Source of the DNA: Polyangium mundeleinium
GTDB taxonomy: Bacteria; Myxococcota_A; Polyangia; Polyangiales; Polyangiaceae
DNA length: 64,000 nt
NCBI RefSeq assembly: GCF_028369105.1
Contig: NZ_JAQNDO010000001.1
Span: 1,054,001-1,118,000, forward strand
Direction: 5' to 3'
The notes below the pieces were generated by a model. It did no database searches, had not been told where the DNA came from, and worked only from the letters and a program-made list of their open reading frames with translations. Each line of letters begins with the position of its first letter. Position 1 is the stretch's first letter. Shown piece by piece: positions 16,820 through 25,299 of the stretch. Both the position numbers and the translations under genes were made by a program.

Positions 16820-17812
16820 ATGCAGATTCATTGGCTTGATGCGCTCTTTGGTCGGATCGTCTTGTCGCGATCTCCGCGATATTTTTCCGACGGGTGGGGG
16901 CCGCTCTCCGAGCGCGACGCGTTGCTCGAGCCGCCTCGGACACCTGCCGATCTCCACGATCTCGTGATCGGGCGGGCCGTGCGCGAGGGACAACTCCTCG
17001 TGCAGGAGGGGCGCTTCAAGAGCCCCGCTGCGAGTGAGTTCATGCCTCCCGCTTGTCATGCTGCACGTTTTCAGCTCGTGTTGCCTGCCGGGGCCGGCGC
17101 GCGTCCACCCGTGTGCCTGCTCCTCGCCGCCTCGGGAGACGAAGGGTTTGGCCGGCGTCGCTCGCTGGCCGAAGGCCTCGCGCTGCACGGGATCGGCGCG
17201 CTGCTCCTCGAAAACCCTTATTACGGTGCGCGTCGCCCTCCGGGGCAACGGAGCGTGGCGGTGCGCACGGTCATCGATCTGTTGCTCATGTTTCGTGCGG
17301 CCGCTGTCGAGTCCCTCGCCCTCCTGCAATGGTTGCGCGCGCGCGGCCACGATCACCTCGGGATTTCGGGCTTCAGCATGGGGGGCAGCCTCGCCGCCTA
17401 CACGGCTGCGCTGTATTCGGAGCCCCTCGCCGTCATCCCCGTCGCCGCCGCGCACGCCATAGCTCCCATTTTCGAGGAGGGGGTGCTCTCCGATATGGCC
17501 GACTGGAGAGCCCTGGGTTCGGAGGGAGGTGCTTCTCCTGCCATTCGCAGGCATCTTTGTGACGTCCTCGCACCGGCATCGATCACGGCGCTCCCTCCGC
17601 CTCCCGCTCTCCGTAGCGCCATTCTCCTTGCCGCCCAGGAGGACGGCTTCGTCCCCCCGAGCTCCACCCAGCGCCTCGCGGAGCATTGGCAGGGCGCCGA
17701 GGTGCGGCACCTACCCGGGGGCCATGTCAGCGTTGCGCTCACCCAGCGCAGCGCCATGGTCCGTGCCGTGTGTGATGCCTTCTCGCGCCTCGCGCCGGGG
17801 GTCGTTGCCTGA
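16820..17812 (+). CDS. Alpha/beta hydrolase (ABHD18 / DUF2048-like)
   Basis: 330 residues. The nucleophile elbow GFSMGGSLA, an Asp in QEDGFVPPSS and the His in PGGHVSVAL make a standard Ser-Asp-His triad. The N-terminal DGWGP region and ENPYYGARRPPGQ block resemble the ABHD18/DUF2048 family, whose substrates are poorly known lipids or esters. No signal peptide is present. It directly follows the UbiA gene and may hydrolyse or remodel the prenylated product. A U-tract hairpin overlaps its end. Confidence 0.82.
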   Translation: MQIHWLDALFGRIVLSRSPRYFSDGWGPLSERDALLEPPRTPADLHDLVIGRAVREGQLLVQEGRFKSPAASEFMPPACHAARFQLVLPAGAGARPPVCLLLAASGDEGFGRRRSLAEGLALHGIGALLLENPYYGARRPPGQRSVAVRTVIDLLLMFRAAAVESLALLQWLRARGHDHLGISGFSMGGSLAAYTAALYSEPLAVIPVAAAHAIAPIFEEGVLSDMADWRALGSEGGASPAIRRHLCDVLAPASITALPPPPALRSAILLAAQEDGFVPPSSTQRLAEHWQGAEVRHLPGGHVSVALTQRSAMVRAVCDAFSRLAPGVVA

Positions 17813-17835
17813 GGAGGCTATGATCCTCCGTTTTT
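17813..17835 (+). terminator. Rho-independent terminator after the ABHD18-like gene
   Basis: GGAGG-CTATGAT-CCTCC starts right after the TGA stop and is followed by GTTTTT. A 5-bp stem with a T-tract is rare in this GC-rich window, so it is a good terminator for the UbiA-hydrolase operon. Confidence 0.55.
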
Positions 17836-17844
17836 ATCCACAAT

Positions 17845-18110
17845 ATGGATGAAATGGTCGCGGCCTTCGATGTCGTGGTCACCAAGCCTGGCGGAGTTTC
17901 CAGTTTCCATTGCCGAAGCGCTCGCGGACCGGGTACCGCGGCGCTCGCTCGCCCCGATTCCGTGGCGACGATCCTCGGGCACAGCGTCGGCGCGTCTGGC
18001 GGGACCCTGGCCGCGAAAGCGAAAATCCAGAGATGCACGCCCTGTGCGCAGAAAATGCGCTCGTGATGGACGACGCAGTGCAGCAGACAGGCGAGCTCTA
18101 CAAGATTTAA
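17845..18110 (+). pseudogene. Remnant of a MurG/MGDG-synthase-like glycosyltransferase
   Basis: The first frame reads MDEMVAAFDVVVTKPGG, which is the C-terminal-domain signature of GT28 enzymes (MurG and MGDG synthase: ADLVVTKPGG followed by SEALA). The expected continuation SIAEALADRVP is present but in another frame from about 17895, and a third frame ends ALVMDDAVQQTGELYKI. At least two frame changes and no N-terminal domain indicate a decayed fragment of about 90 codons. No intact copy is in the window. Confidence 0.6.
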
Positions 18111-18155
18111 CAATTTTCCAAAGTGCCTGCCCTCGATCGGCGATATGCTGGGGCC

Positions 18156-19610
18156 ATGCGTCCTTGGTTTGCTCCTGTATTCCTCACATTTGCTGCCGTG
18201 GGCTGCGGCACCAGTGGTCTCGAGACCGCCGTGCCGCACTTCGACCCTCCCAGCGCCACCACCCTCCCGGAGGTGAACTCTCTCGTCAAGGTGATCAACC
18301 TCGATGACGAGCCCGTGATCTGTTTCACCACCGATGGCACGGTACCCGAGTGGAACGGCGGCAATTGCACGAACCGGCTCGATGCGAGTCGTCAGATTGC
18401 GGTGCCCAAGTGCGGATTCAACCTGATCCGCATCGCGTGGTCGAAAGGCACGGACGAGGCCAACTACAAGGTCGAGAGCGAGGCTTGTAAAGAGAGCTGC
18501 GATCCGGTGGTGCCATGGTCGAATCAAGAGCTCGCGCGCGCATTCGCGCTCTGGCAAGATGAAACGAAATGCAAGCTGAACGGATGCGAGAATCCTTCGG
18601 GGACGGGGGATTGGTTGGAGCAGTGCGATTCCGGGCAAGTCGCCTGGGACGTGAGCCTGAGCGGCTTCCGGGCCATCAGCAAGTTCACCTTTGACGCCTG
18701 CGCTCACGCCGTCACGATCGACGTCGAGGAGGGCGGGATGACGGTCCCGCGGAAGTTCAACCTCGTGGTCACGGGCACGTTGATTCAGGATACCGACTTC
18801 AGCGGCAATGGCAACGAGGGAGGGACCGTCACGGTGTCCGGCGATTTCACGGGCAGCGTCACGTCGCGCATCGTGCTCGGCGACAAGAAGCGCAGCGGCG
18901 GCAGCTTCGACGCCGCCTGCACGGCCGATTCGCTGGACGGGAAAGAGTGCGCGCCGGCGGGCGCGAAGATCGCCTACGATTTCCCGCAATGGAGCTGCCA
19001 CGGCGACATCTGCCCGGTCGCGGTCATGGGCTCCTGCCAGGGGGCCGACGGCGACGCGGATGCCATCCCCGACTCCGAGGACAACTGCCCCGAGCACCCG
19101 AACACCGACCAATCCGACATCGACAAGGACGGCGTCGGAGACGTCTGCGACAGCCAGTCCGACTTTGTCGTCATTCGCTTCAAGGTTGGGAACCGGTGCA
19201 TGATCCTCGGCGACGGAAAGGTCGAGTCCACGAGCACGTGCGAGCCGTCGGATCCCAAGCAGCAATGGGAGATGTTCCCCGACGGCGACGCCTTCGGGTT
19301 CCGGAATATTTCGAGCGGAGAATGCCTGGCCCAATCCGGCATTCTGGCCGGCCCGTGGACCGTGGTCACGGCTCCGTGCAACAACAGCGACGAGCAGCGG
19401 TGGAAGCTCGAAGCCTACGAGCAGGGCGGGTTCGACGTGAACTTCCCGATTCGCCTGCACAACGTCGCCGATAATTTTTGCGCATACACCGACTTCACCG
19501 GGGAGGTGTACGGCACGGTCGGCAATTGTGGGCTCGCGGGGACCGAATCGAACCGGAAGGTCGGGTTATATTACGGCGGCGCGTTCGACACGCAGCCCTA
19601 TCAGCCCTGA
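18156..19610 (+). CDS. Lipoprotein with TSP3-type Ca-binding repeats and ricin-like domain
   Basis: 484 residues from ATG 18156. A signal peptide ends in AVGC (Cys17). Residues about 45-115 (VICFTTDGTVPEWNGGNC) resemble the chitobiase/hexosaminidase C-terminal (CHB_HEX_C) fold, often a structural module. Near residues 295-330, Asp-rich DGDADAIPDSEDNC and DIDKDGVGDVC are thrombospondin type 3 calcium repeats. The C-terminal third (CMILGDGKVES, QQWEMF, GECLAQSG, EQRWKLE) is a ricin-type beta-trefoil, usually carbohydrate binding. Probably a surface or periplasmic glycan-binding protein; enzymatic activity is not evident. Confidence 0.78.
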   Translation: MRPWFAPVFLTFAAVGCGTSGLETAVPHFDPPSATTLPEVNSLVKVINLDDEPVICFTTDGTVPEWNGGNCTNRLDASRQIAVPKCGFNLIRIAWSKGTDEANYKVESEACKESCDPVVPWSNQELARAFALWQDETKCKLNGCENPSGTGDWLEQCDSGQVAWDVSLSGFRAISKFTFDACAHAVTIDVEEGGMTVPRKFNLVVTGTLIQDTDFSGNGNEGGTVTVSGDFTGSVTSRIVLGDKKRSGGSFDAACTADSLDGKECAPAGAKIAYDFPQWSCHGDICPVAVMGSCQGADGDADAIPDSEDNCPEHPNTDQSDIDKDGVGDVCDSQSDFVVIRFKVGNRCMILGDGKVESTSTCEPSDPKQQWEMFPDGDAFGFRNISSGECLAQSGILAGPWTVVTAPCNNSDEQRWKLEAYEQGGFDVNFPIRLHNVADNFCAYTDFTGEVYGTVGNCGLAGTESNRKVGLYYGGAFDTQPYQP

Positions 19611-19679
19611 CACACGCCCCTTCAAGCACGCCGAACGTCGAGCCCCGACCCCGGACGTCGAGAGCCCGGCGCGCTGTCC

Positions 19680-20585
19680 CTACTGGCAGGCGGAGGCGAG
19701 CTTTGGATATCGGTAGAGGCCGAGGAAGCACATCTCGTCGTCGGAACTGATGCCAAAGCCGATCGTCTTCGATGTCGTGTTCATGTACGAGCACTCGAAG
19801 TGGATACGCTCTCCCGCGAGAACCGGGACCGGCGTGATCGGATAGTTTTTCTGCTCCGTGAAGCTGAAGGACGCGTCGTGCAGGGGGACCTCGCCCGTGT
19901 TCATCTGGTGCGTCACCCGCATATGGGTGCCGTACTTGTGCATGTGGGGCCATACGCTCATGAGGGTCGCGTCTCCGGGGAACGTGCAGTCGCCTTGCAC
20001 GGAGCCTGGGCTGTTCGGGGGCACGGAGATTCCGTTTGCGCCGGGCATGATCATCTCGGCCTCCTGCTTGACCTCGGAGGGAGCGAGGGTCTTGACGAGC
20101 GTGCCCGAAATGCCGGGGAGGGGAGCCGTGGTCGTGTTGAAGAGGTGCAGGTTCAAGAGGAGCTGTGTCCCTGCCGGGATCTTGAGCGCGACCCCTTCAG
20201 GAAAAACGAGGTCGTCCGTGCCGACGCCCGACGCAAAAAGCAAGCTCTCGTCGAGCGTCGGCCCGCAGACGGTCTCGCTGTCGGGCTGATTGCCCTTGGA
20301 CCACAAGAGCAGCGTGTGATGCGTCCCCGTCGAACCGAGGGGGCGAAAGGCGTTGATGTAGAGATCCTCGTGGAAGGTCTTGGTCGCGCACCAATAACTC
20401 TCGCTGCCCCCGCCGATCTCCCAGCTCGTGTCGATGAGCGTCGTCCACCCCTCCGTGCTGGTCCCCGAGGTCGTGGCCTGTGGATGGGGCTGCTCGACCA
20501 CCTCGGAACCACAGCCGATGAGCGCTGCGCACGCGAGCACCAGCGAACCTCTTGCGAGCCGAACTCTGCGTCGTCGTGTCCTCAT
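19680..20585 (-). CDS. Copper type II ascorbate-dependent monooxygenase-like lipoprotein (PHM/DBM fold)
   Basis: 301 residues from ATG 20585, with a signal peptide and lipobox ALIGC (Cys25). The copper ligands expected for the PHM/DBM catalytic core can be placed: His89-His90 in GTHHTLLLW (CuH site), His147 in LNLHLFN, His214/His216 in WPHMHKYG, and Met285 in SDDEMCF (CuM site). Myxobacteria have several such proteins; the physiological substrate is unknown, and eukaryotic relatives hydroxylate glycine-extended peptides or dopamine. Location is probably the outer-membrane or periplasmic face. Confidence 0.8.
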   Translation of the reverse strand: MRTRRRRVRLARGSLVLACAALIGCGSEVVEQPHPQATTSGTSTEGWTTLIDTSWEIGGGSESYWCATKTFHEDLYINAFRPLGSTGTHHTLLLWSKGNQPDSETVCGPTLDESLLFASGVGTDDLVFPEGVALKIPAGTQLLLNLHLFNTTTAPLPGISGTLVKTLAPSEVKQEAEMIMPGANGISVPPNSPGSVQGDCTFPGDATLMSVWPHMHKYGTHMRVTHQMNTGEVPLHDASFSFTEQKNYPITPVPVLAGERIHFECSYMNTTSKTIGFGISSDDEMCFLGLYRYPKLASACQ

Positions 20586-20680
20586 AAAGGCCAGTATACT
20601 CGCCCACCGCGGACGCAGGTTGCAGAATGCGAGGCTGCGCGATGCGTCAATGCAGGCGCAGCGTGCCGCTCGTCCTCGCC

Positions 20681-21130
20681 TCACCCCTGTCGCCGCGAGA
20701 AGAAGTGCGGCCGAAATGACGTGTGGGGCGCGGGATCGTAGAGGAAGCGCACCGCCCAGGTCCCGTAGTCGTCACCGCCGATCGCGAGGCCCAGCTCGAT
20801 CTCGGAATGACCGGGACGCCGGTGACGGGGGACGGCGACGACGAGCGACTGAACGGACCAGCGGCCCGTGAAGCCGTGCTCCTCGGGCTTGATGAACTTG
20901 CGAATGTACGCGTCGGCCACGCGCTCGAAGTCGCCGAGCTTCGGCAAAATCAGCCGGGCGATGTCCACGAGGCGTTCGTACGGGGCGTCCTCGTCGCCGT
21001 CGATCAGGACCTCGACCTCACGACGATCCGGGGGCCACGCGCACGCCCATCGGTCCCCGGGAGGGACGTTGTCGAGCATGGTGGCGTCGAGCGCAGCCGT
21101 CTCGGGGCCCGCCTGGATGCTGTCGATCAT
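20681..21130 (-). CDS. Hypothetical protein coupled to the upstream lipoprotein
   Basis: 149 residues, soluble, no family recognised. It contains a conserved-looking acidic block (REVEVLIDGDEDAPYERLVD) and a C-terminal basic tail. Its ATG overlaps the stop of the upstream propeller lipoprotein (ATGA at 21127-21130), so the two are translationally coupled and may work together. Despite having no signal peptide, its pairing with an exported protein is notable. Confidence 0.62.
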   Translation of the reverse strand: MIDSIQAGPETAALDATMLDNVPPGDRWACAWPPDRREVEVLIDGDEDAPYERLVDIARLILPKLGDFERVADAYIRKFIKPEEHGFTGRWSVQSLVVAVPRHRRPGHSEIELGLAIGGDDYGTWAVRFLYDPAPHTSFRPHFFSRRQG

Positions 21131-22722
21131 CGGAAAGGGTAGACACGCGCAAGGAGCGCATATTCGTGATCGCTCCAGGTTGTCTTTCCCATCTCATGCA
21201 CCTGCTCGCGCGCGTCCAGGTGTTCCAGCAGCAATCGGAGCGTGCCGCGCGCGTCCACGCTCGCCGCCCACACGGTGTCGTCCCCCGCGTGGCCGAAACG
21301 ATCCGCCCAGCGCTGTTCGCCCTCGGGACCAATGCCCACGACAAACCCATCCGCTGGCGGCGTACTGCCCCCGGGCTGCTCCACGTGATAAGCTTCGCTT
21401 TCGAGCACGTGATCGCCGAAGCGCATGGGGCCGGTGAACGCCCCGGTCGCAATCAACCCGCCGCGCCTATCACCGCCGAGATGCGTCACGCGATCACGTC
21501 CCGGCCCACCAAAGCGCTGCGCCCATCGCTCGACGCCGGGGGGCGCGAGCCGCACCACGATGGCGTCCTCCCCAGATCGCCCGAGCGGCGGCCAATCACG
21601 TCCTGCCAAGTGTACCGGCCCTCGAATTTGGCCCCCGACCACGACGTCACCTCCGGCCAAGGGGGTGATCGCATCGAGGTCGAGCTCGGCGGGCCCGCTA
21701 TGCCAGCTCCAGCGGTCTTCGCCTTGCGTCGAGATAGCGACGACGGAGGCGCCCACGGGACGCCGCTCCCACACGAGCCTCCCCGTGGACGCGACGACGT
21801 CGCCCGTGGGCGTCAGGGCAATGCCGGCCATGCGCACGCCGGTGTCTACACATGCGCGCGCCCACACGAGCGAACCGTCCGGTCGGAAACGTGCAATGAG
21901 GCCGCTGCCGCTGCCGTTTGGATCATCGAAGGTGAGATCCTCGATCGTCATCCGCCCCTGAAAGCCACCGGCGACGTAAGCATCGCCGGACGGATCGACG
22001 ACGACCGCGTCGAGCGAGGCGAAGAACGAGGCCGGAAACGTGCGCGACCACAACACGCGCCCATTGCTCGTGATCTTGGCGATGAAGGCGCTCGACCCTT
22101 CGCCCACCTGGCCGAGCCATGCGACCTCCGCGCCGTCGCCCTTGGGGCGCCGCGCGATACCCACCGCGATTGTATTGCCTTCAGGATCGAATGCAACAGC
22201 ACGGGCGGATGCGCCGCGGGCGTCGAGGCGAAAGACGCGGGTGCCACGGGCGTCGAAGCGTGACAGAAAGTCGGTGTCCGCACCGCCGACGAGCGCGTCG
22301 CCGTCGCCCGTCACGGCGAGGCTCCAGGCTCCGCTCGAGTTGACCCGCGATGCGACGACGGTCGACCATACCGACGAGCGGTCGGCAAAACGAGCCGTTG
22401 CCTTCATCCAGAATCGATCCGGCATGAGCTCGCAGATGCCCGTGCCGGAGCACGCGCCGGCCCAGCCCACGAACGTCGAGCGCTCGTCGGGAACCGGCGT
22501 CAAGCGAAGCGCGATCCCTTTGCCCCAGTGATCGAGACACTCGACCCCGCAACCGTCCGGCAGCTTCTCGACGACGACACGGCCACTTCCGAGCCCGGAC
22601 ATTGCGATGCTCGGCTGCCAGGTCTGCGGCTCGGGTCCGAGCCCGAGCGCGCGCGCGTTGCAGCCCCCGAGCGCGGCGGACAACGTGGCAACGGTCACGA
22701 CCTTGCGCATTCGCTTCGTCAT
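21127..22722 (-). CDS. Lipoprotein with InlB-like repeat and beta-propeller (SBBP-like) repeats
   Basis: 531 residues from ATG 22722. Signal peptide with lipobox ALGGC (Cys21). An N-terminal module (VVVEKLPDGCGVEC to FVGWAGACSGTGICEL) has the GWxGxCxGTGxC pattern of divergent InlB B-repeats. The remainder is a chain of about 40-50 residue repeats (DAVVVDPSGDAYVAGGFQG; GGLIATGAFTGPMRFG) typical of SBBP-type beta-propeller proteins. Likely cell-surface and binding rather than catalytic. It overlaps the downstream 149-residue gene by 4 bp. Confidence 0.78.
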   Translation of the reverse strand: MTKRMRKVVTVATLSAALGGCNARALGLGPEPQTWQPSIAMSGLGSGRVVVEKLPDGCGVECLDHWGKGIALRLTPVPDERSTFVGWAGACSGTGICELMPDRFWMKATARFADRSSVWSTVVASRVNSSGAWSLAVTGDGDALVGGADTDFLSRFDARGTRVFRLDARGASARAVAFDPEGNTIAVGIARRPKGDGAEVAWLGQVGEGSSAFIAKITSNGRVLWSRTFPASFFASLDAVVVDPSGDAYVAGGFQGRMTIEDLTFDDPNGSGSGLIARFRPDGSLVWARACVDTGVRMAGIALTPTGDVVASTGRLVWERRPVGASVVAISTQGEDRWSWHSGPAELDLDAITPLAGGDVVVGGQIRGPVHLAGRDWPPLGRSGEDAIVVRLAPPGVERWAQRFGGPGRDRVTHLGGDRRGGLIATGAFTGPMRFGDHVLESEAYHVEQPGGSTPPADGFVVGIGPEGEQRWADRFGHAGDDTVWAASVDARGTLRLLLEHLDAREQVHEMGKTTWSDHEYALLARVYPFR

Positions 22723-22779
22723 GGGAGCCCCACCGCGTTCATCCTGCTTACCGCGTCTCGACGGCGGGCTCAAGCGGCT

Positions 22780-23211
22780 TCAATCGAATGAAAGCTCCGA
22801 AAGCAGGTACGCGATCGCCTCGGTCTCGTCGACGAACACGGGCGCCCGGCTCCTCTCGCGCGTCATCCGCGCGGCCTGGAGCTTGCCCGTGGCGCTCGCG
22901 ACGAGGACGGCCGCACGGGCGAACCCCGAAAGGAGCCGCGCGCCAGCCTCGTGGATGCGCCGCTCCATGTCGCGATCGATGACCATGGGCGCGTCCCGCG
23001 AGTCGAACAGCAGGACGAATTGGGCGCGCATGAGCGGCGGGAAGAACCGGTCGAAAAATGCGAGGACGTCGGACATGGCCCCATCGTCGAGGGGGACGTC
23101 GGTCCGGCGGATTCGCACGAGCTTCCCGCCGGCTTCTCGCATGAGCACGAACTGGCTCGACCGGAAGACCTCGCCTTCCGCGAGCTTCCCTTTGCTGGTG
23201 CTGCTCGCCAT
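22780..23211 (-). CDS. Small STAS/SpoIIAA-like protein
   Basis: 143 residues from the ATG at 23211; a longer upstream frame has no coding character. The pattern (predicted strands VLMREAGGKLVRIRRT, helix, FVLLFDSRDAPM, helix with RIHEAGARLLSGFARAAVLVAS, then VFVDETEAIAYLL) resembles small SpoIIAA/STAS-like proteins that are numerous in myxobacteria. No phospho-acceptor residue can be assigned confidently. Function unknown. It is 57 bp upstream of the propeller lipoprotein gene on the same strand. Confidence 0.6.
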   Translation of the reverse strand: MASSTSKGKLAEGEVFRSSQFVLMREAGGKLVRIRRTDVPLDDGAMSDVLAFFDRFFPPLMRAQFVLLFDSRDAPMVIDRDMERRIHEAGARLLSGFARAAVLVASATGKLQAARMTRERSRAPVFVDETEAIAYLLSELSFD

Positions 23212-23314
23212 GACGAACCTTTCTATCGCATACGAAGGCGGGTCGGAGCAAGGACAGAAGCGGCGACAATTTGCCCAGAAGCCCGGGTCCGCGGAGGCGG
23301 AGCGTCCGGGGCGA

Positions 23315-24277
23315 CTACTTGCTCCGCGACGCGCCGCTCGTGGTTTTTGTTTTGGGAGTCGCGCCCCGTACACCGGCAAGGAGGTCATCGCGCATGCGTT
23401 TCACGGTTTCGACGAGGGCCTTCAGCTTGGGCTGCTCCTGCATGCGCGCGGGAAAGTAGAGGCAGAACCCCGGACCGGGAGTCACAAAGGGTTCGAGCAC
23501 GCGCTCGAGCCGGCCCTCGGCGACGGCGTCGGCGATCGCCTCGTCGGGCACGTACGCGAGCCCCGCGCCCTCGAGCGCCAGCGCGACCATGAGGCCGATG
23601 TCATTGACGACGACGGTGCCGGGAACGTCGATCGTCATCGGCTTGCCCTGCCGTTCGAGCTCCCACCGATAGACGACGCCGGTCGTGATCATGCGCTGGC
23701 GGATGGCGTGATGGCGGAGCAGTTCTTCGGGTTTGCGCGGCCGCCCCGCCCGCGCGAGGTAGCTCGGCGCGCCGACGATCGACCACGCGGACTGCTTCGT
23801 CATGGGTACGCGCACCATGTCCTTCTCGATCGCGTCCCCGAGCCGGATTCCCGCGTCGAAGCCGGATGCCACGAGGTCGATGAAGGCGTCATCGAGGCAG
23901 ATCTCGACGGAGAGCTCCGGGTATTGCTCGCCCATTCGCGTGACGAGCGGCGGGAGCAGCCAAGCTCCGCTCGTGCGCGGCGCGGTGATGCGCAGCCGCC
24001 CCGAGGGGCGACCACGGTAGTCGCCGAGCGCGGCGAGCGCGTCCTCGACTTCCGTGAGCGCGGGCTTCAGGCGCGCGAAGAGGTTCGCCCCCGCCTCGGT
24101 CAGCGAGACACGCCTCGTCGTGCGCTGGAAAAGCACGACGCCGAGGCGTTGTTCGAGCAGCTTGATCTTCTGGCTCATCGCCGTCGGCGACACCCCCATG
24201 CCGGCGGCGGCCGCCGTGAAACTCTTGTGGTTTGCCACCGCGAGAAACGCAGGGAGCCCGTCGAATGTGCCGTCCAT
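23315..24277 (-). CDS. LysR-family regulator divergent from an SDR gene
   Basis: 320 residues from ATG 24277 (MDGTFDGLPAFLAV). The N-terminal helix-turn-helix (FTAAAAGMGVSPTAMSQKIKLLEQRLGVVLFQRTTRRVSLTEAG) is followed by a LysR substrate-binding domain to about residue 290 and a basic tail. It is transcribed divergently from the SDR gene at 24379 with about 100 bp between, the classic LysR-target layout. Its presumed target is now interrupted by a stop codon. Confidence 0.92.
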   Translation of the reverse strand: MDGTFDGLPAFLAVANHKSFTAAAAGMGVSPTAMSQKIKLLEQRLGVVLFQRTTRRVSLTEAGANLFARLKPALTEVEDALAALGDYRGRPSGRLRITAPRTSGAWLLPPLVTRMGEQYPELSVEICLDDAFIDLVASGFDAGIRLGDAIEKDMVRVPMTKQSAWSIVGAPSYLARAGRPRKPEELLRHHAIRQRMITTGVVYRWELERQGKPMTIDVPGTVVVNDIGLMVALALEGAGLAYVPDEAIADAVAEGRLERVLEPFVTPGPGFCLYFPARMQEQPKLKALVETVKRMRDDLLAGVRGATPKTKTTSGASRSK

Positions 24278-24378
24278 GGGCGGATTATGAACCAGAACTT
24301 CAAGACCCATCAACCGTTGGCCTGATTTTCTTCACGATCGATCGGAGCTAGCTTCATCCTCGTCGAAAGGAGCTCATC

Positions 24379-25227
24379 ATGGAGACGAAGCAAACGAAGC
24401 GGGTCTGGTTCATCACGGGGGCGTCGCGAGGGATCGGCGCGGAGATCACGAGCGCCGCGCTGGCAGCGGGGGACTACGTCGTCGCGACCGCGCGCGATCC
24501 GAGGCATATCGCCGAGCGCTTCGGGAACGCGGAGGGCCTGCTGCCCGTCGCGCTCGACGTGACGAACGAGAGCTCGGTCGCGGCCGCTGTCGAGGCGGCG
24601 CTCGCGCGCTTCGGTAGGATCGACGTGCTCGTGAACAACGCGGGCTACGGCGTGATCGGCGCGGTCGAGGAGACGTCCGCGGAGGATGTGCGGCGGCTCT
24701 ACGAGACGAACGTCTTCGGGCTCCTCGCGGTCACCCGCGCCGTGCTCCCGCTGCTCAGGAAGCAGTGATCGGGGCACATCCTCAATCTGTCCTCGGTCGG
24801 CGGCTACCGGTCCGGCGCCGGCTTCGGCGTCTATTGCTCCACCAAGTTCGCCGTCGAAGGGATCTCGGAGGCATTGCACGCCGAGCTCGCGCCTCTCGGC
24901 ATCGCCGTTACGATCCTGGAGCCGGGATACTTCCGGACGGAGTTCCTGGAGGCGAAGTCGGTGGTCGAAACGAATAACGTCATCGCCGATTACGCCGATA
25001 CGGCGGGCAAGGTTCGTGCGGTCGCCAAATCGGTGAGCCTTCAGCAGCCGGGCGATCCGGCGCGTCTCGCGCGCGTGGTGATCGAGCTCTCCCGCGCGGA
25101 CAATCCCCCGCTTCGGCTGCCGCTCGGCAGTGACACCGTCGCGGCCATCGAGGCGAAGAACGCCCTCGTGTCGAAGGAGCTCGACGCGTGGCGCGCCGTC
25201 GCGATTTCGACCGACTTCCCGCGCTGA
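24379..25227 (+). pseudogene. Short-chain dehydrogenase/reductase interrupted by one in-frame TGA
   Basis: One continuous reading frame encodes a full SDR of 282 residues except for TGA at 24766-24768. Before it: FITGASRGIGAE (NADP loop), LVNNAGYG, and RAVLPLLRKQ. After it: SGHILNLSSVGG (catalytic Ser), YCSTK (Tyr-Lys pair) and EPGYFRTEF. In homologues this stop falls where LLR-x-x-x-SGHI has a basic residue, so a CGA to TGA change is the simplest explanation. The start has AAAGGAG upstream. The truncated 129-residue product lacks the active site. Confidence 0.85.
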
Positions 25228-25299
25228 GTCGAATGCCGTGGCGCCTGGGGGCCGAGAGCCTCCCACGTTGGCTACGGCAAACCGCGCGGCGATGATCCT

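Noticed and set aside
17739..19460. 573-codon minus-strand frame across 17739-19460
   Set aside because: Opposes a lipoprotein with a signal peptide, TSP3 repeats and a ricin-like domain; no motif in the antisense frame.
24766..24768. TGA as a selenocysteine codon in the SDR gene
   Set aside because: Homologous SDRs have no catalytic Cys/Sec at this site, the flanking residue is normally basic or polar, and no hairpin of SECIS type is evident just downstream.
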